From Promethearchaeota archaeon (lineage in GTDB: Archaea; Asgardarchaeota; Lokiarchaeia; Sigyniarchaeales; SOKP01), in the NCBI GenBank assembly GCA_030603385.1, contig JAUVXW010000012.1:1-64000 (forward strand): a stretch of DNA of 64,000 bases, given 5' to 3'. The number at the start of each line of letters is the position of its first letter. Positions within the stretch are counted from its first letter, which is position 1. Below, piece by piece: positions 42,345-52,514 of the stretch. Below the pieces are notes generated by a model. The model did not search any database, had not been told where the DNA came from, and was given only the letters and a program-made list of their open reading frames with translations. Both the position numbers and the translations under genes were made by a program.

Positions 42345-45300
42345 TTAAATCGGTAGCGTAAATGTGAAGGTTGATCCTTTATTAGGTCCATCTGAATCAG
42401 CGTTAATTTCACCACCATGTAATTCAACTATTCCTTTGGTGATGTAGAGTCCTAGTCCTGTTCCACTATCCTTGATATTGATATTCTCATTAGGAATTGG
42501 TTGTATAATTCTTTCAAATTTCTTAAATAACTTTCCTAATTCTTCTTCAGTGAGTCCAATTCCATTATCCTTTACTTCAAAAAGATATCCTTCATTCATT
42601 TTTTTAGCTGATATTTCAATCCAACCATAATCAGGTGTAAATTTAATAGCATTTGAGATTAAATTAGTAAAAACAGTAAAAATGCGTGTCATATCCACAT
42701 TTAACATTATTTCATGATTGATATTTAATATTATCTCGAGATTTTTCTCATTAATCAGATAACTTAATTCATCAAGACAATCATTTATGATATTACTTAC
42801 ATTAATTTGTTCTTTTTGAAGTTGTAATTTATCTTCATCAATTTTCATGACTTCTAAAAGTTGATCCATTAAAACTTCTAATCTTTTGACATTTCTCTGA
42901 ACTGTTACTAAATCTTCTGTAATTTCAGGTGTTAAACTACTTCTGTGCTTTATAAGTATGTAATCCGTATAACCTGAAATGGAGATTAAAGGTGTCTTTA
43001 ATTCATGTGTTGCCATGGTTATAAAGTCATTTTTAATTTGATCCATTTGCATCAATTCAATATTTTTTTCTCTTAATTTCTTTTCTGATTCCAGTAATTC
43101 TTGTTCTAATTTGAATTTCTCAGTAATATCTGTAAAAGTGCCCTCAACTTCCACAGGTTTCCCAGCAGAATCATAAATTACGTGAGCATTTACATTTAAA
43201 GTTATTATTTCACTATCCTTCATCCTAACCTGCACAATGAAATTTCTGATAAATCCTTTTTCTTCTAATTCTTTATAATATTGTATTTGAGTTTCTTCAT
43301 TGACAAAAAACCTAGATGCCTTTGCTCCGACAATACTATCATGTGGTTTAAATCCGAGAATTCTATTTAATGCTTGATTATGCATTAATAAATTACCCTT
43401 ATATTCTCCTTTATAAAATCCTACATCCAAATTATTAACCATGGTTCGAAATTTTTCTTCTGATTCTTTTAATTGGTTTTCCATTTCCGTATTTTCAGTA
43501 ATGTCTCGTAAAATTGTAATAACTTGCTCAACTTTACCTTCACTAAAGATTGGGATTTTTCGAGTTTCAGTGATTACATCTTGATCATCCAATTTTGTAG
43601 TTTCCATTGTAATGAGTGGCATCCCATTATCAAACACTTGCTCATATTCTTCACGGATTTTAGATGGTAAGAATGGAAAGGCTTCAAATATCTTTTTTCC
43701 AAATATTTCTTTATCAATATTTAATCTTTCCAACCATTTTTCAAATTCCTTGTTTACTAGAATAATTCTTAAATCTTTATCTACAACATGGAGAGGGTCA
43801 CCTAATGAATCGATTGTAGTACGATACTGTCGTTCAGACTCTTTCAACTTCTCTTCAGCATTTTTTTTTTCAGTAATATCTTGGATAATAACTTGATGAA
43901 TGATTTCATCGTCTAATTCTATAGTTGAAATTTCAGATTGAACCCATGCACGTGTGTTGTCTTTTTTATAGATTTCTGTTAATTTAGGTATTACTTTTGA
44001 ATCTAAAGTTCTTCTTTCTGATAACAAATCAGGTAATTCTCTTAAAGCATTTTTAGTATCAGGGGTGTAAATTCCAATTAGAGTTGAATAATTGTTTCCA
44101 ATAAGATCTTCTTTATCATACCCAAACAACATTGGGATTGTAGAATTTATATCAATTATCGCTCCCTCTGAATTTAAAAGAACAATACCATAAGGAGAGT
44201 TTTCATATAGATGCCGAAATTTCCGCTCAGATTCCATTAATTTTTGCTCTGCAATACGCTTTTCTGTTATATCAATAAATGTTATTAAGTCAGCAATTTT
44301 ACCTTGGTAATTTATTGCTTTTGAATGTAGTTCTATCCATCTAATTTCTTTTGAAGGATTTATTATTCTAACAGTATAATGAGACATTTGATCTGTTTCT
44401 CCATCCATTTTTTCCCTTAATTGCTCTAAAACATAAGGCAAATCGTCGGGATGAATCTTTTTTGCGAAGTCATTTCTATTCCATTTACTTATATCCATAA
44501 TTGAATAACCAGTAATTTCAGATAAAGCTTGATTTGTGTAGATTACATACCCCTCTTGTAAAATTGCTATACCTAAAGAGGTTTGTTCAGCAATAGTTCT
44601 AAATTTCTCCTCGGATTCTCTTAGTTCTTTGGTTCTCTCTAAAATAACTTGTTCAAGTTCTTCATTTAATACTCTCAATTCCTCTTCAGATTCTTTTAAA
44701 TCTGTTATGTCTTGAATAATTGCTTGTGTAAGTGTTTTATCTTCAATTTTTACAAGAGAACTTTGAATTGACAACCAAATCTTTCTTCCGTCAAGTCGAG
44801 TAATCTGGAATTCTAATTGTCCTAATTTATCGCTTTTTAGAAATTTATCAAACCGTTCCTTCAATAAAAATATAAGGTCATCGGGCCTTTCTAGGAATTT
44901 TAAAACTTCAGTAAACTTTTTACCTATTATATCTTCTATTTTTAAGACTGAAAGTAAGCTATTAATTGTTGAATTACAATCAATAATAATTCCATCCTCA
45001 TCCATTAACCAAATAGCATAAGGAGAGCTTTCAAATAGGTGGTGATACTTTTGTTCAGAATTTTTTAATTTTTGTTCTAACTGAAATTTTTCTGTTATAT
45101 CTCGTGCTATACCACTAAAACCAACAATTTTTCCATTTATATCATGTCTTAGGTATACTGAAGATTCACATGTAATTAGTTCCCCATTTTTATTCCGAAG
45201 TTGGTATTGAAAATCAAACTTTGGGTTTCCAGTTTGATACACCCCCGTGTAGACTTCTACTATTTTCTGTTTATTTGTCTCGTCAACGAAGCTTTGGTAA

Positions 45301-46289
45301 TTTACACCTAACATTTCCTCATTAGTATAGCCATGGAGTTCGCATAAAGCATCATTGAAGAAAGTAAAATATCCATCAATATCAACTTCAAAATAGCCTT
45401 CTTTAATAGTATCAAGGATTCCACGATATTTTTCTTCAGATTCTTTTAATTTTTCTTCAGCAGTTTTTCGAATTGTGATATCTTCATAAGTAGAGAGAAT
45501 TCCGACTACTTTACCTTTTAAATCATGCAAAGGAATTCTGTTAATTTCAAACCAGACTTGATTTCCATCTTTTGTAATAAATGATGCTATAGAATTAAAT
45601 TCTGGTATATTATTCTTCATAACTCTACGCTCATTCTCTTGAATAGTCTCGATATTATTCTTAAGCCAAATTAAATCATTATCTGTTCTACCGATGATAT
45701 TAGATCCTTCTACTAAACCATTCATTAATGCAAAATTTTTGTTACACCCTAAGTAAACCAAATTTATATCTTTCCAATAAATGAAATGAGGGATGTTATC
45801 GAGTACCAAATCTAACATTTCTCTTGTTTTTTGAACGGTTCTTACACCTTCTTTTGATTGAATGAGTTTCCAGTATCTGATTTCAGGTAAAGAATCTGCT
45901 AACTCACTAAATCTTTTTTGGCTTTCATTATAACTTTCTTCAATCTTTTTAAATTTAGAGATATCTCGGCATATTAAAAATACCATCCTATTGTTAGTGT
46001 CATCTAGAAATCGTCTTCCTTTTATTTCATACCATCTAAAAAGTCCTTTACCATCAATTATCCTTGATTCTTCAGTTCCAAATCCATGTTTAAAGATATT
46101 TTTTATAAATTTGTTTACACGTTTTTTATCATCAAGATGAATAAAATCGAATATATGTTTTTCCTCCTTGAAATCTTCAAAATTAGCGTACTCACACATG
46201 AATTTTTCATTAAGTATTAATATTGGATCTTCTATGTTTTCAGAGATAATTTGATTAATATTATTAATTTGATTAATTGTACTTGCCAT
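42345..46289 (-). CDS. orphan soluble histidine kinase with eight PAS domains
   Basis: A 1314-residue cytoplasmic sensor kinase without membrane segments. About eight PAS domains are spaced roughly 120-130 residues apart, each opening with a YRGIL or FRHLY-type helix and ending in a DITEK linker. Then comes a HisKA domain with the phosphorylated His in ATHELKTPLISI near residue 1095, and a HATPase_c domain with NAIKFTPDYG (N box), VKDNGIGLTEE (G1), FKKFERI (F box) and GTGLGLYITKGI (G2). It has no receiver domain, and no response regulator is next to it, so its partner is elsewhere. PAS pockets sense redox, light or small molecules; no cofactor can be assigned. Confidence 0.92.
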   Translation of the reverse strand: MASTINQINNINQIISENIEDPILILNEKFMCEYANFEDFKEEKHIFDFIHLDDKKRVNKFIKNIFKHGFGTEESRIIDGKGLFRWYEIKGRRFLDDTNNRMVFLICRDISKFKKIEESYNESQKRFSELADSLPEIRYWKLIQSKEGVRTVQKTREMLDLVLDNIPHFIYWKDINLVYLGCNKNFALMNGLVEGSNIIGRTDNDLIWLKNNIETIQENERRVMKNNIPEFNSIASFITKDGNQVWFEINRIPLHDLKGKVVGILSTYEDITIRKTAEEKLKESEEKYRGILDTIKEGYFEVDIDGYFTFFNDALCELHGYTNEEMLGVNYQSFVDETNKQKIVEVYTGVYQTGNPKFDFQYQLRNKNGELITCESSVYLRHDINGKIVGFSGIARDITEKFQLEQKLKNSEQKYHHLFESSPYAIWLMDEDGIIIDCNSTINSLLSVLKIEDIIGKKFTEVLKFLERPDDLIFLLKERFDKFLKSDKLGQLEFQITRLDGRKIWLSIQSSLVKIEDKTLTQAIIQDITDLKESEEELRVLNEELEQVILERTKELRESEEKFRTIAEQTSLGIAILQEGYVIYTNQALSEITGYSIMDISKWNRNDFAKKIHPDDLPYVLEQLREKMDGETDQMSHYTVRIINPSKEIRWIELHSKAINYQGKIADLITFIDITEKRIAEQKLMESERKFRHLYENSPYGIVLLNSEGAIIDINSTIPMLFGYDKEDLIGNNYSTLIGIYTPDTKNALRELPDLLSERRTLDSKVIPKLTEIYKKDNTRAWVQSEISTIELDDEIIHQVIIQDITEKKNAEEKLKESERQYRTTIDSLGDPLHVVDKDLRIILVNKEFEKWLERLNIDKEIFGKKIFEAFPFLPSKIREEYEQVFDNGMPLITMETTKLDDQDVITETRKIPIFSEGKVEQVITILRDITENTEMENQLKESEEKFRTMVNNLDVGFYKGEYKGNLLMHNQALNRILGFKPHDSIVGAKASRFFVNEETQIQYYKELEEKGFIRNFIVQVRMKDSEIITLNVNAHVIYDSAGKPVEVEGTFTDITEKFKLEQELLESEKKLREKNIELMQMDQIKNDFITMATHELKTPLISISGYTDYILIKHRSSLTPEITEDLVTVQRNVKRLEVLMDQLLEVMKIDEDKLQLQKEQINVSNIINDCLDELSYLINEKNLEIILNINHEIMLNVDMTRIFTVFTNLISNAIKFTPDYGWIEISAKKMNEGYLFEVKDNGIGLTEEELGKLFKKFERIIQPIPNENINIKDSGTGLGLYITKGIVELHGGEINADSDGPNKGSTFTFTLPI

Positions 46290-46417
46290 TTTGGGGATTA
46301 CCTCATTACAGAGAGTAATTATTTCTTTTCTTTAATTAAGATTAGAAGAATTAATAATATAATTTTTCCTATTGAAGTTCTTTTATTAGGATTTGAGAAA
46401 ATACTTTCACGAAATTC

Positions 46418-47533
46418 TTATCCTAACTCGCCTGCAATTCCTCGAATTTTTTTCCTCATTTCTTCTTGTTTTCTAACTATCTCTGAATACTGAAATTCTG
46501 TTTTATTTGTTAAATCAGCTAGTTCTGGTACAAAATTATATTCAACAAAGAGTTCTTTAGTCTCTTTTGAAATTAAACCATTGGTTATTTTCATTGGATT
46601 ATTTTGAAAATTTTCAAATTTTGATTCCCAATCGTTTAAAAAATCATCTATATCGTTTTTTAAATTAAAAATAGGCAGCACTCCTAAACTATTTGGAGTT
46701 GTTACTGCAACATTTGCTCTTTTTAAGCTGAATCTATTTCCATTAAAGGATATTGCAATGCCTCCTTCGTCTCTTACCCTCTGAAGCATATTAATATCTG
46801 TAATTGAATCTCCCAATACTATCATTTCTGATATTGCTATTCCTGTCCTTCGAGATATATCTTCAACAGCATTTTCCTTTCTTTTTCCACCTCTAACTTT
46901 TACTCGATTCATTACTCGAATATAGTCTGTTTCTTTTCCCATCCAGAAGAAATTGTTTAAATCTTCAATAACGCTGTTAAGATTTTTATTATTATTTAGA
47001 TATTTTTGGAAAATTACATTCATTAGTAGTTCTACATCTTCTTCAATGTTATTAAGCCCTTTCTTCAAATTTTTAATATTTAGTTCTGTGCAGTAAACAT
47101 TGTCTTTTGGAATACCTAAAGAAGCAGTTACATTATGAGCAAAATGAGAATAACTAGTCGAAATAACGAATATTTCCCAATCTTTACGTAAAATATTCAT
47201 TAATTCTCGACATCCGGGTAATAACCCAAGATCACTTTTTGCTAATTTTATCAATTCTTTGTCCGTATAACATGCAGTATAGAGAGGTGCCATTATTCTC
47301 AGGGTGTCTCCAGGTTGATAATCTGGAATGTTTAATGTTTCCTTTACTCCTGGAACATCGATAATATAATCATCGTAGTTAGAAATCATTCTAAAGAAAG
47401 CACCCATATCAAACATTTTTAAATTAAACTTAGATTTATCGCCTAAAAGCTTTCCAATTTCCGCCGCAAAATCAATAATGCTAATTGGTCCTTCCAAATC
47501 AAACAAGCAAATATTTTTTTTTCTCATAAACAT
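46418..47533 (-). CDS. HAD-superfamily hydrolase, COG4030-like archaeal protein
   Basis: A 371-residue HAD protein. Motif I is CLFDLEGPISIIDFA near residue 10, where the second Asp of the usual DxD is Glu. Motif II is VISTSYSHFAHNV near 122, and motif III/IV is MIVLGDSITDINMLQRV near 238 with the Mg-binding Asp pair. The layout matches COG4030, sometimes annotated as an energy-converting hydrogenase-associated subunit, but no hydrogenase genes are near. It would act on a phosphorylated small molecule; the DxE change may favour phosphatase over mutase activity. An ATG two codons downstream is an alternative start. Confidence 0.7.
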   Translation of the reverse strand: MFMRKKNICLFDLEGPISIIDFAAEIGKLLGDKSKFNLKMFDMGAFFRMISNYDDYIIDVPGVKETLNIPDYQPGDTLRIMAPLYTACYTDKELIKLAKSDLGLLPGCRELMNILRKDWEIFVISTSYSHFAHNVTASLGIPKDNVYCTELNIKNLKKGLNNIEEDVELLMNVIFQKYLNNNKNLNSVIEDLNNFFWMGKETDYIRVMNRVKVRGGKRKENAVEDISRRTGIAISEMIVLGDSITDINMLQRVRDEGGIAISFNGNRFSLKRANVAVTTPNSLGVLPIFNLKNDIDDFLNDWESKFENFQNNPMKITNGLISKETKELFVEYNFVPELADLTNKTEFQYSEIVRKQEEMRKKIRGIAGELG

Positions 47534-47607
47534 GTAAAATTATCTCCTTTTAGTAGAATGATGCAGAAATATTTTAAAAAAAATTTCTATTAAAGTAGAA
47601 ATAACTC

Positions 47608-47835
47608 TCACGCTATAACAAACTTTAAAAAATCAATATTATTCCATTTAGAAATTTTATTCAGGTCTATTTCAGAGAAAGTTTCAAATTTTAAACGATG
47701 GAATGGTATTTGAAACATCCTCTCAAAGAAATCTGGACCATATTTAATACCATTTATATCAGTTCTGTGAAAAGCTGTATAATTTAATTTATCCTCATAT
47801 ATCCTTTTCCAAGAATTTACCTTCCTGTCGATATT
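47608..47835 (-). pseudogene. out-of-frame C-terminal continuation of the GIY-YIG gene
   Basis: Just past the end of the GIY-YIG protein the +1-type frame is open for 75 codons. It reads as normal protein: WKRIYEDKLNYTAFHRT, then NGIKYGPDFFERMF and FHRLKFETFSEIDL, ending in TGA at 47608. It has no ATG, GTG or TTG start near its beginning (a TAA lies directly before it), and its 5' end overlaps the last 41 bases of the upstream frame. A frameshift joining the two frames is the simplest reading. Confidence 0.55.
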
Positions 47836-49342
47836 TTATTGTTATATATTGTTGAAATTTGAGCAAAATCTCTCTAGAATGTAGACGCTCACGAACTCGT
47901 TTTACCTGCTTTCTTGAAAGATTTGTTTCTTTACAAATCTTTTTTAAAGGTATGCGATTAATTATCCAATTAACCCAAGTGGATCTTGAAATTCCGTAGT
48001 ATCTTTTTTTCTTGATAAACCATTCGTTAAAGGCGCAAATATTACTATCCTTTATAAAATTTTCCCAATATATAAAGTCTAAGTTTAATTCTCCCCTATA
48101 GAATGACCAAAACCAAGTTTTTAGCTTTAGCTTATCTTCCTGTTCAAATATAGATTTTAAAAAATTTAATATTTTTAGATACTTTTTTTCATCCAATTTG
48201 CCAAGAAACTGTTCATAAAGTAAAATTTCAATTACAGGCTTTAAAAATTCTTTATTCGCGTTATATCTACTACTTTTATTATAATCTCCGGAGAAGTAAG
48301 ATGAAATTCTTTTTTTAATCTGCCTTACAGAAACCCCTATATCATAAAATTTCAATAAATATTCTTTAATTGTTTTATACTCAAATCCAAATGTCATCAT
48401 CATGCTTACATCATACATTGGTAAATCGAGACCTATTCCACCACCACCTCCATGAATTTCGTTAAGACCATCAATCTTATAGTTTACTCCATCAATAAGA
48501 CCTTCTATGTATAGTTTTTCTTTATGAATCGCAGTTGATATCGATTTATGTATTTCAAGAATTTCCCGTTCGAATAAATTTTCGCATTCTTTAACCAATG
48601 GCATTACTGCACCTCCTATCATATAAAATTTTTTATGACGAATTTGTGAATAATAATAACTAAAATCCTCTTCTGTCAAACCGTGAGTTTTTAGAGCTTG
48701 AATAATAACTTCTGCTTTCTTAGTCATAGTTCTTTTCGCTGAATATCTTATTATTGAGTCTGCAATATGTTGCGCAAATCGGATTTCTTCTTTTTCTGTA
48801 GTAACACCTAAATAATACTTATTACCTTTGGATTCATCCAAAAATTGCCACTTATAAATAATCGCCCCATATGCTTTTTTATCTAAGGTTTTTTCAAAAA
48901 ATCTATCTCCTACTAGAGCTCTAGTTACATAATCTCTGATAAACCACTCTCTGGTTTCGGGATTCTGATATTCATATATAGATAAATATTTCTTAGCAAA
49001 TTTCGGACTTATTTCATCAAGATATAATGGAAATCTATGTGATTTAATTAGATTATCAAGAATTATATCCACTTTCTCAAATAGAATGAAGTATTTTTTT
49101 TTAAAATTTCGCTTATAGTTCTCATACCAGCTTAATTCAACTTCCGATCTTGATATTTGAATAATCTCTTCTTCTTTATTAATTACACCGATTTCCTTTT
49201 TGGATTTAAGAAATTCAAATTTTAATTGATCAAATGGATTAAAATTTTCGATATATTTGTTGAAATTATTAAAGCTATTGCCCTGATTTCGAGGTCTTGA
49301 ACCTCTTTTATGACAGCGATTATCGATTTTTCGCGGACTCAT
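47795..49342 (-). CDS. GIY-YIG nuclease-family protein with helix-turn-helix regions
   Basis: A 515-residue protein. Residues ~155-195 carry a GIY-YIG-like core: AIIYKWQFLDESKGNKYYLGVTTE, then an R and H (RFAQH), as in homing-type nucleases. GLNEIHGGGGGIGLDLP near 305 matches the end of such domains, where Gly-rich loops follow. C-terminal segments (VSVRQIKKRI and KKICKETNLSRKQVKRVRE) look like helix-turn-helix DNA-binding units. GIY-YIG enzymes cut DNA in repair or mobile-element homing. The chain probably continues in another frame to 47608. It is free-standing, not inside an intron. It may be a domesticated or decaying homing-type gene. Confidence 0.65.
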   Translation of the reverse strand: MSPRKIDNRCHKRGSRPRNQGNSFNNFNKYIENFNPFDQLKFEFLKSKKEIGVINKEEEIIQISRSEVELSWYENYKRNFKKKYFILFEKVDIILDNLIKSHRFPLYLDEISPKFAKKYLSIYEYQNPETREWFIRDYVTRALVGDRFFEKTLDKKAYGAIIYKWQFLDESKGNKYYLGVTTEKEEIRFAQHIADSIIRYSAKRTMTKKAEVIIQALKTHGLTEEDFSYYYSQIRHKKFYMIGGAVMPLVKECENLFEREILEIHKSISTAIHKEKLYIEGLIDGVNYKIDGLNEIHGGGGGIGLDLPMYDVSMMMTFGFEYKTIKEYLLKFYDIGVSVRQIKKRISSYFSGDYNKSSRYNANKEFLKPVIEILLYEQFLGKLDEKKYLKILNFLKSIFEQEDKLKLKTWFWSFYRGELNLDFIYWENFIKDSNICAFNEWFIKKKRYYGISRSTWVNWIINRIPLKKICKETNLSRKQVKRVRERLHSREILLKFQQYITIKYRQEGKFLEKDI

Positions 49343-49684
49343 GGTACCTCCATCTTTTTAATTTTTAATAGATACAACAATATTTTGTGATAATCTTGAC
49401 TCATCGGTTTCCCACTCATTTTGTCTTTTAGTTATGAAAATTCTCTAAAAAATTGCTTTCTGAATTTATTGCATTTATTATGCTTATTTATTAATTAGGG
49501 GTATGGATTAAAAATCTTTAATATAAATATATAAAAAGAGAGTGTTGAAAATTAGTTATTATAATTTTTGTCGATTAAAGTTGAGTTTAAAGAAAATTCA
49601 AATAACTCTTTTATTAAGAGCTTATTATAGTTGAGAATTTTTTTAAAAAAAATATCAGAAAATATTCGAGTTTAGAATCTAACT
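49343..49684. other. intergenic region between HEAT-repeat and GIY-YIG genes
   Basis: Some 340 bases without a supported gene, very AT-rich. It would contain the promoter of the leftward GIY-YIG gene; a TATA-like run lies near 49523-49535. A small inverted repeat CTCTT-TTATT-AAGAG at 49606-49620 lies about 65 bp past the HEAT gene's stop. No RNA gene was noticed. Confidence 0.45.
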
Positions 49685-50152
49685 TTAGAAATTTCTTGGA
49701 TTGATCTTTCTTTCTCTCTTAATAATTTCTTTCCAGTTTGGTTCTATTGCGTCAAAGGTTTCTTGGGCAAGATTCTTGACTTCTTCATCGGAAGAACTAA
49801 GAAATGTTCCAATATACTCTAAGGCTCTTTTATCTTTAATTTTTTTTAAAGCCTCTATTATATAAATAATCCTATACCGATCTATCTCGGAGGCATTTAA
49901 TTCATCTTGAAGTTTTTCTATAATCCTTAAAGTTGCTCGACCATCTCCAATCCTTCCTAGAGCTTCTATGATCTTGTTAATAACGAGATGATCTTCTTCT
50001 GATCTTAAAGCACGACAAAGTAAATTTACAGACCTACCTTCTTTCATAATTCCAAGTTCTCTTGCTGCATCGGCTCTTTTTTGCCATTCCTCATCGTGAA
50101 AGAGCTGTTTTATTAATGAGTTAAATTTAACATTTTGTTCATGCCAATTCAT
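49685..50152 (-). CDS. HEAT-repeat protein
   Basis: A 155-residue all-helical protein with about four PBS-lyase-type HEAT repeats: EEWQKRADAARELGIMKEGR, VINKIIEALGRIGDGRA, IIYIIEALKKIKDKRA and VKNLAQETFDAI. Each has the typical G/K-D-R-A turn. Such repeats form protein-binding surfaces. No catalytic motif is present. It is adjacent to PurD, 67 bp away on the same strand, without a clear functional link. Confidence 0.8.
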   Translation of the reverse strand: MNWHEQNVKFNSLIKQLFHDEEWQKRADAARELGIMKEGRSVNLLCRALRSEEDHLVINKIIEALGRIGDGRATLRIIEKLQDELNASEIDRYRIIYIIEALKKIKDKRALEYIGTFLSSSDEEVKNLAQETFDAIEPNWKEIIKRERKINPRNF

Positions 50153-50219
50153 TATTCAAGTAAAGCTTAATATTGAAATTATTATAAGTTGATGATTATA
50201 AAATATAAAAATATTATTC

Positions 50220-51539
50220 TTATTTTTTAAGAAGAGAATTCATATGATCTATTCGTTTTTGCAATAATTTTAGAGTTCCTACATCTTTCCTATGAAATAA
50301 TTTACCTTTGATACATCCTACTCCGGCTTCCGCAATTTTTTCGGCTTTTTCAAGAGTATCAGAGATTCCTAACACACCCATTGCTCTAGAGGTTGTTGTA
50401 TAGACATTTTGTCCTTCTCTATAAACTGATGCGTAATAATATTTTGCACCAGTCTTATCTAGTTTTTTCTTATCAATAAGAATTTGTTCGTCTCTTTTTG
50501 GATTCATTGGATAGCCTTCAGGAGCAAGATATTTACATACAGATGCTTTTTTCTCAAATTCATAACTTTTGGATAAGTTACCATTAATGATAGCCCAACA
50601 GATATCAACAAAATTACTTTTAAGAAGAGGTAAAAGATTCATTGCCTCGGGATCACCCAATCGAGAATTATATTCAATTAATTTAATACCAGATGCAGTT
50701 TTCATGAATTGTCCATACAAAAAACCTTTATATTCTACACCCGTTTCTGCCTTAACTGCTGCTACTGTTTTTTTCATATCTGCGAGGGCTTCATTAACAT
50801 CATTTTGAGTGAAAAAGGGCATGAGATGATCTTCCATGCTATATGATCCCATTCCTCCCGTATTTGGACCCTTGTCATCTTCATAAGCTCTTTTGTGGTC
50901 TTGAACTAATGGAGAACCTATTACATTTTTCCCATCAACAAAAGCCTGTAGTGTAAACTCCTCTCCATCACATTTTTCCTCTAAGAGAAATCTATTTTTT
51001 TTATCTACCAATTCATTACAATACTCTAAGATATCCTTTTTTGAAAAAAGGTGATCACCATAAACTTTTACTCCTTTACCTCCTGTAAGCCCTTCTGGTT
51101 TAACGACAATATTATCTTCACCCATATCCTTTATATAACTTTCAACGCCTTCCATAGAATCAAATATTTTGCTCATAATGTTTGATTGGATTTTATATTT
51201 TTCAAGCAGCTCTCTCATGAAAACCTTAGAACCTTCTAATTGAGCCGCTTCTATTTTCGGTCCAACACAAGGGATCCCACCTTTTTCTAAAGCGTCAACT
51301 ATTCCAACTACTAAAGGAGCTTCTGGTCCAATAACGGCAAAATCTATACTATTTTTTTTACAAAATTCAAGTATTTTTTGAAAATCGGTTTCGGAGTGAA
51401 TTTCAATATTTTTACTCAAATCTTCTAATCCCGCATTCTTAAAACTCATGAAAGAAAATAAGCTTGCTCCTCCTCTAACAAGAGTTTCCCCGACAACGTG
51501 TTCCCTGGCGCCATGCCCTACAATCAAACAATTTACCAT
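50220..51539 (-). CDS. purD: phosphoribosylamine-glycine ligase
   Basis: A 439-residue ATP-grasp ligase that joins 5-phosphoribosylamine and glycine to GAR in purine synthesis. The N-terminus NCLIVGHGAREHVVGE is the family start. VIGPEAPLVVGIVDALE near 75, the ATP-grasp motif VVKPEGLTGGKGVKVYGD near 147, the GEEFTLQAFVDG strand near 195, and EYNSRLGDPEAMNLLPLL near 293 (Mg-binding) are all conserved. NTGGMGSYS near 232 is the signature. Length is standard. No other pur gene is in the window. Confidence 0.95.
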   Translation of the reverse strand: MVNCLIVGHGAREHVVGETLVRGGASLFSFMSFKNAGLEDLSKNIEIHSETDFQKILEFCKKNSIDFAVIGPEAPLVVGIVDALEKGGIPCVGPKIEAAQLEGSKVFMRELLEKYKIQSNIMSKIFDSMEGVESYIKDMGEDNIVVKPEGLTGGKGVKVYGDHLFSKKDILEYCNELVDKKNRFLLEEKCDGEEFTLQAFVDGKNVIGSPLVQDHKRAYEDDKGPNTGGMGSYSMEDHLMPFFTQNDVNEALADMKKTVAAVKAETGVEYKGFLYGQFMKTASGIKLIEYNSRLGDPEAMNLLPLLKSNFVDICWAIINGNLSKSYEFEKKASVCKYLAPEGYPMNPKRDEQILIDKKKLDKTGAKYYYASVYREGQNVYTTTSRAMGVLGISDTLEKAEKIAEAGVGCIKGKLFHRKDVGTLKLLQKRIDHMNSLLKK

Positions 51540-51792
51540 TATTTTTCAACACAAGAAATGTATCTATTTTAATTAATTATAATTACTAACTAGATTAACA
51601 AATAATTTTAACATTAATTATTAACCAAGTAATTACTGCTATCTTAAAGAAAGACTTTTAATACTTTTAAAAAGCCCTTAAAATTAAAATCCAAATTTCA
51701 AATAGGTAAAAGAAGTTTTTATAAGGTTTTTAAGAAGCAAAAATAGAGTCTACTATATGATATAGTTCATCTATATTTTATTTAAATCGGAA

Positions 51793-52359
51793 TTATTCCA
51801 TTTTTGCACCACATTTAGCACAAAACTTGGCATCTAACGGTAATTCATGCCCACAACTTGAACATATTTTAGTTTTTTTCTCTTCTTTTTGTTTTTCTCC
51901 GAGTTTAGCTCCACATATAGGACAGAATTTAGCATCACTTTCAATTTCCTCTCCACAAAACGGACAATTAACTTTTGTTAAAGGTTTTTCAAAAACAGGT
52001 TGCGCTTGTTGTATAGAAGGTCTTAATGGAATTTGGACATTTCCAGCTCTAACTTCGATTGGTAATGTTAAAATGACATTGTTTCTTGATGAAAGTGTAG
52101 CTGTTAAAGTAAAAATACCTTCCGCTTTAGGTATAATTGAAAATAATCTACTTTTCTTGTACTTATTCCCAATCCCTCCATAACGCTCAGATCTAATTAA
52201 AATTCTAATTTCTGGAGGCCCATTAAGCATTACTCTTACTTGGGGAAGATACTTACCGTGAAAATTTTGAACAACTAAATAAAATTCTTGTTTTTTATGT
52301 AAAGAACCGTATACTGCTTCTGCGTCGTTCTTTAAACCAAATTTTATTTGATTACTCAT
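51793..52359 (-). CDS. double zinc-ribbon protein with N-terminal beta domain
   Basis: A 188-residue protein. Residues 1-118 form a beta-rich domain resembling an Ig-like or arrestin-like sandwich. The C-terminus has two zinc ribbons, CPFCGEEIESDAKFCPICG and CSSCGHELPLDAKFCAKCG, of the common zinc-ribbon_2 type, split by a lysine-rich linker. Zinc-ribbon pairs of this sort are protein- or nucleic-acid-binding adaptors. No catalytic residues are seen. The function is unknown. Confidence 0.75.
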   Translation of the reverse strand: MSNQIKFGLKNDAEAVYGSLHKKQEFYLVVQNFHGKYLPQVRVMLNGPPEIRILIRSERYGGIGNKYKKSRLFSIIPKAEGIFTLTATLSSRNNVILTLPIEVRAGNVQIPLRPSIQQAQPVFEKPLTKVNCPFCGEEIESDAKFCPICGAKLGEKQKEEKKTKICSSCGHELPLDAKFCAKCGAKME

Positions 52360-52514
52360 TTTCTTTAATCCTTTTTAAGATTTATAGAATTTTATAATGA
52401 TTTCAATATTTAAATTTTTCTATATTCAGTACTATAAAATTGAGATTTAATATAAATCAATCTAATCTTAATAAAATAGAATTAAATATTTGAACATAAA
52501 AATCAGACTAATTC

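Noticed and set aside
47608..49342. Intron or intein homing by the GIY-YIG protein
   Set aside because: The gene is free-standing between a HAD hydrolase and a HEAT gene, both intact, with no split exon or intein splice motifs around it.
49343..49684. Small RNA gene in the AT-rich gap
   Set aside because: One short inverted repeat only; no conserved box or strong structure could be seen.
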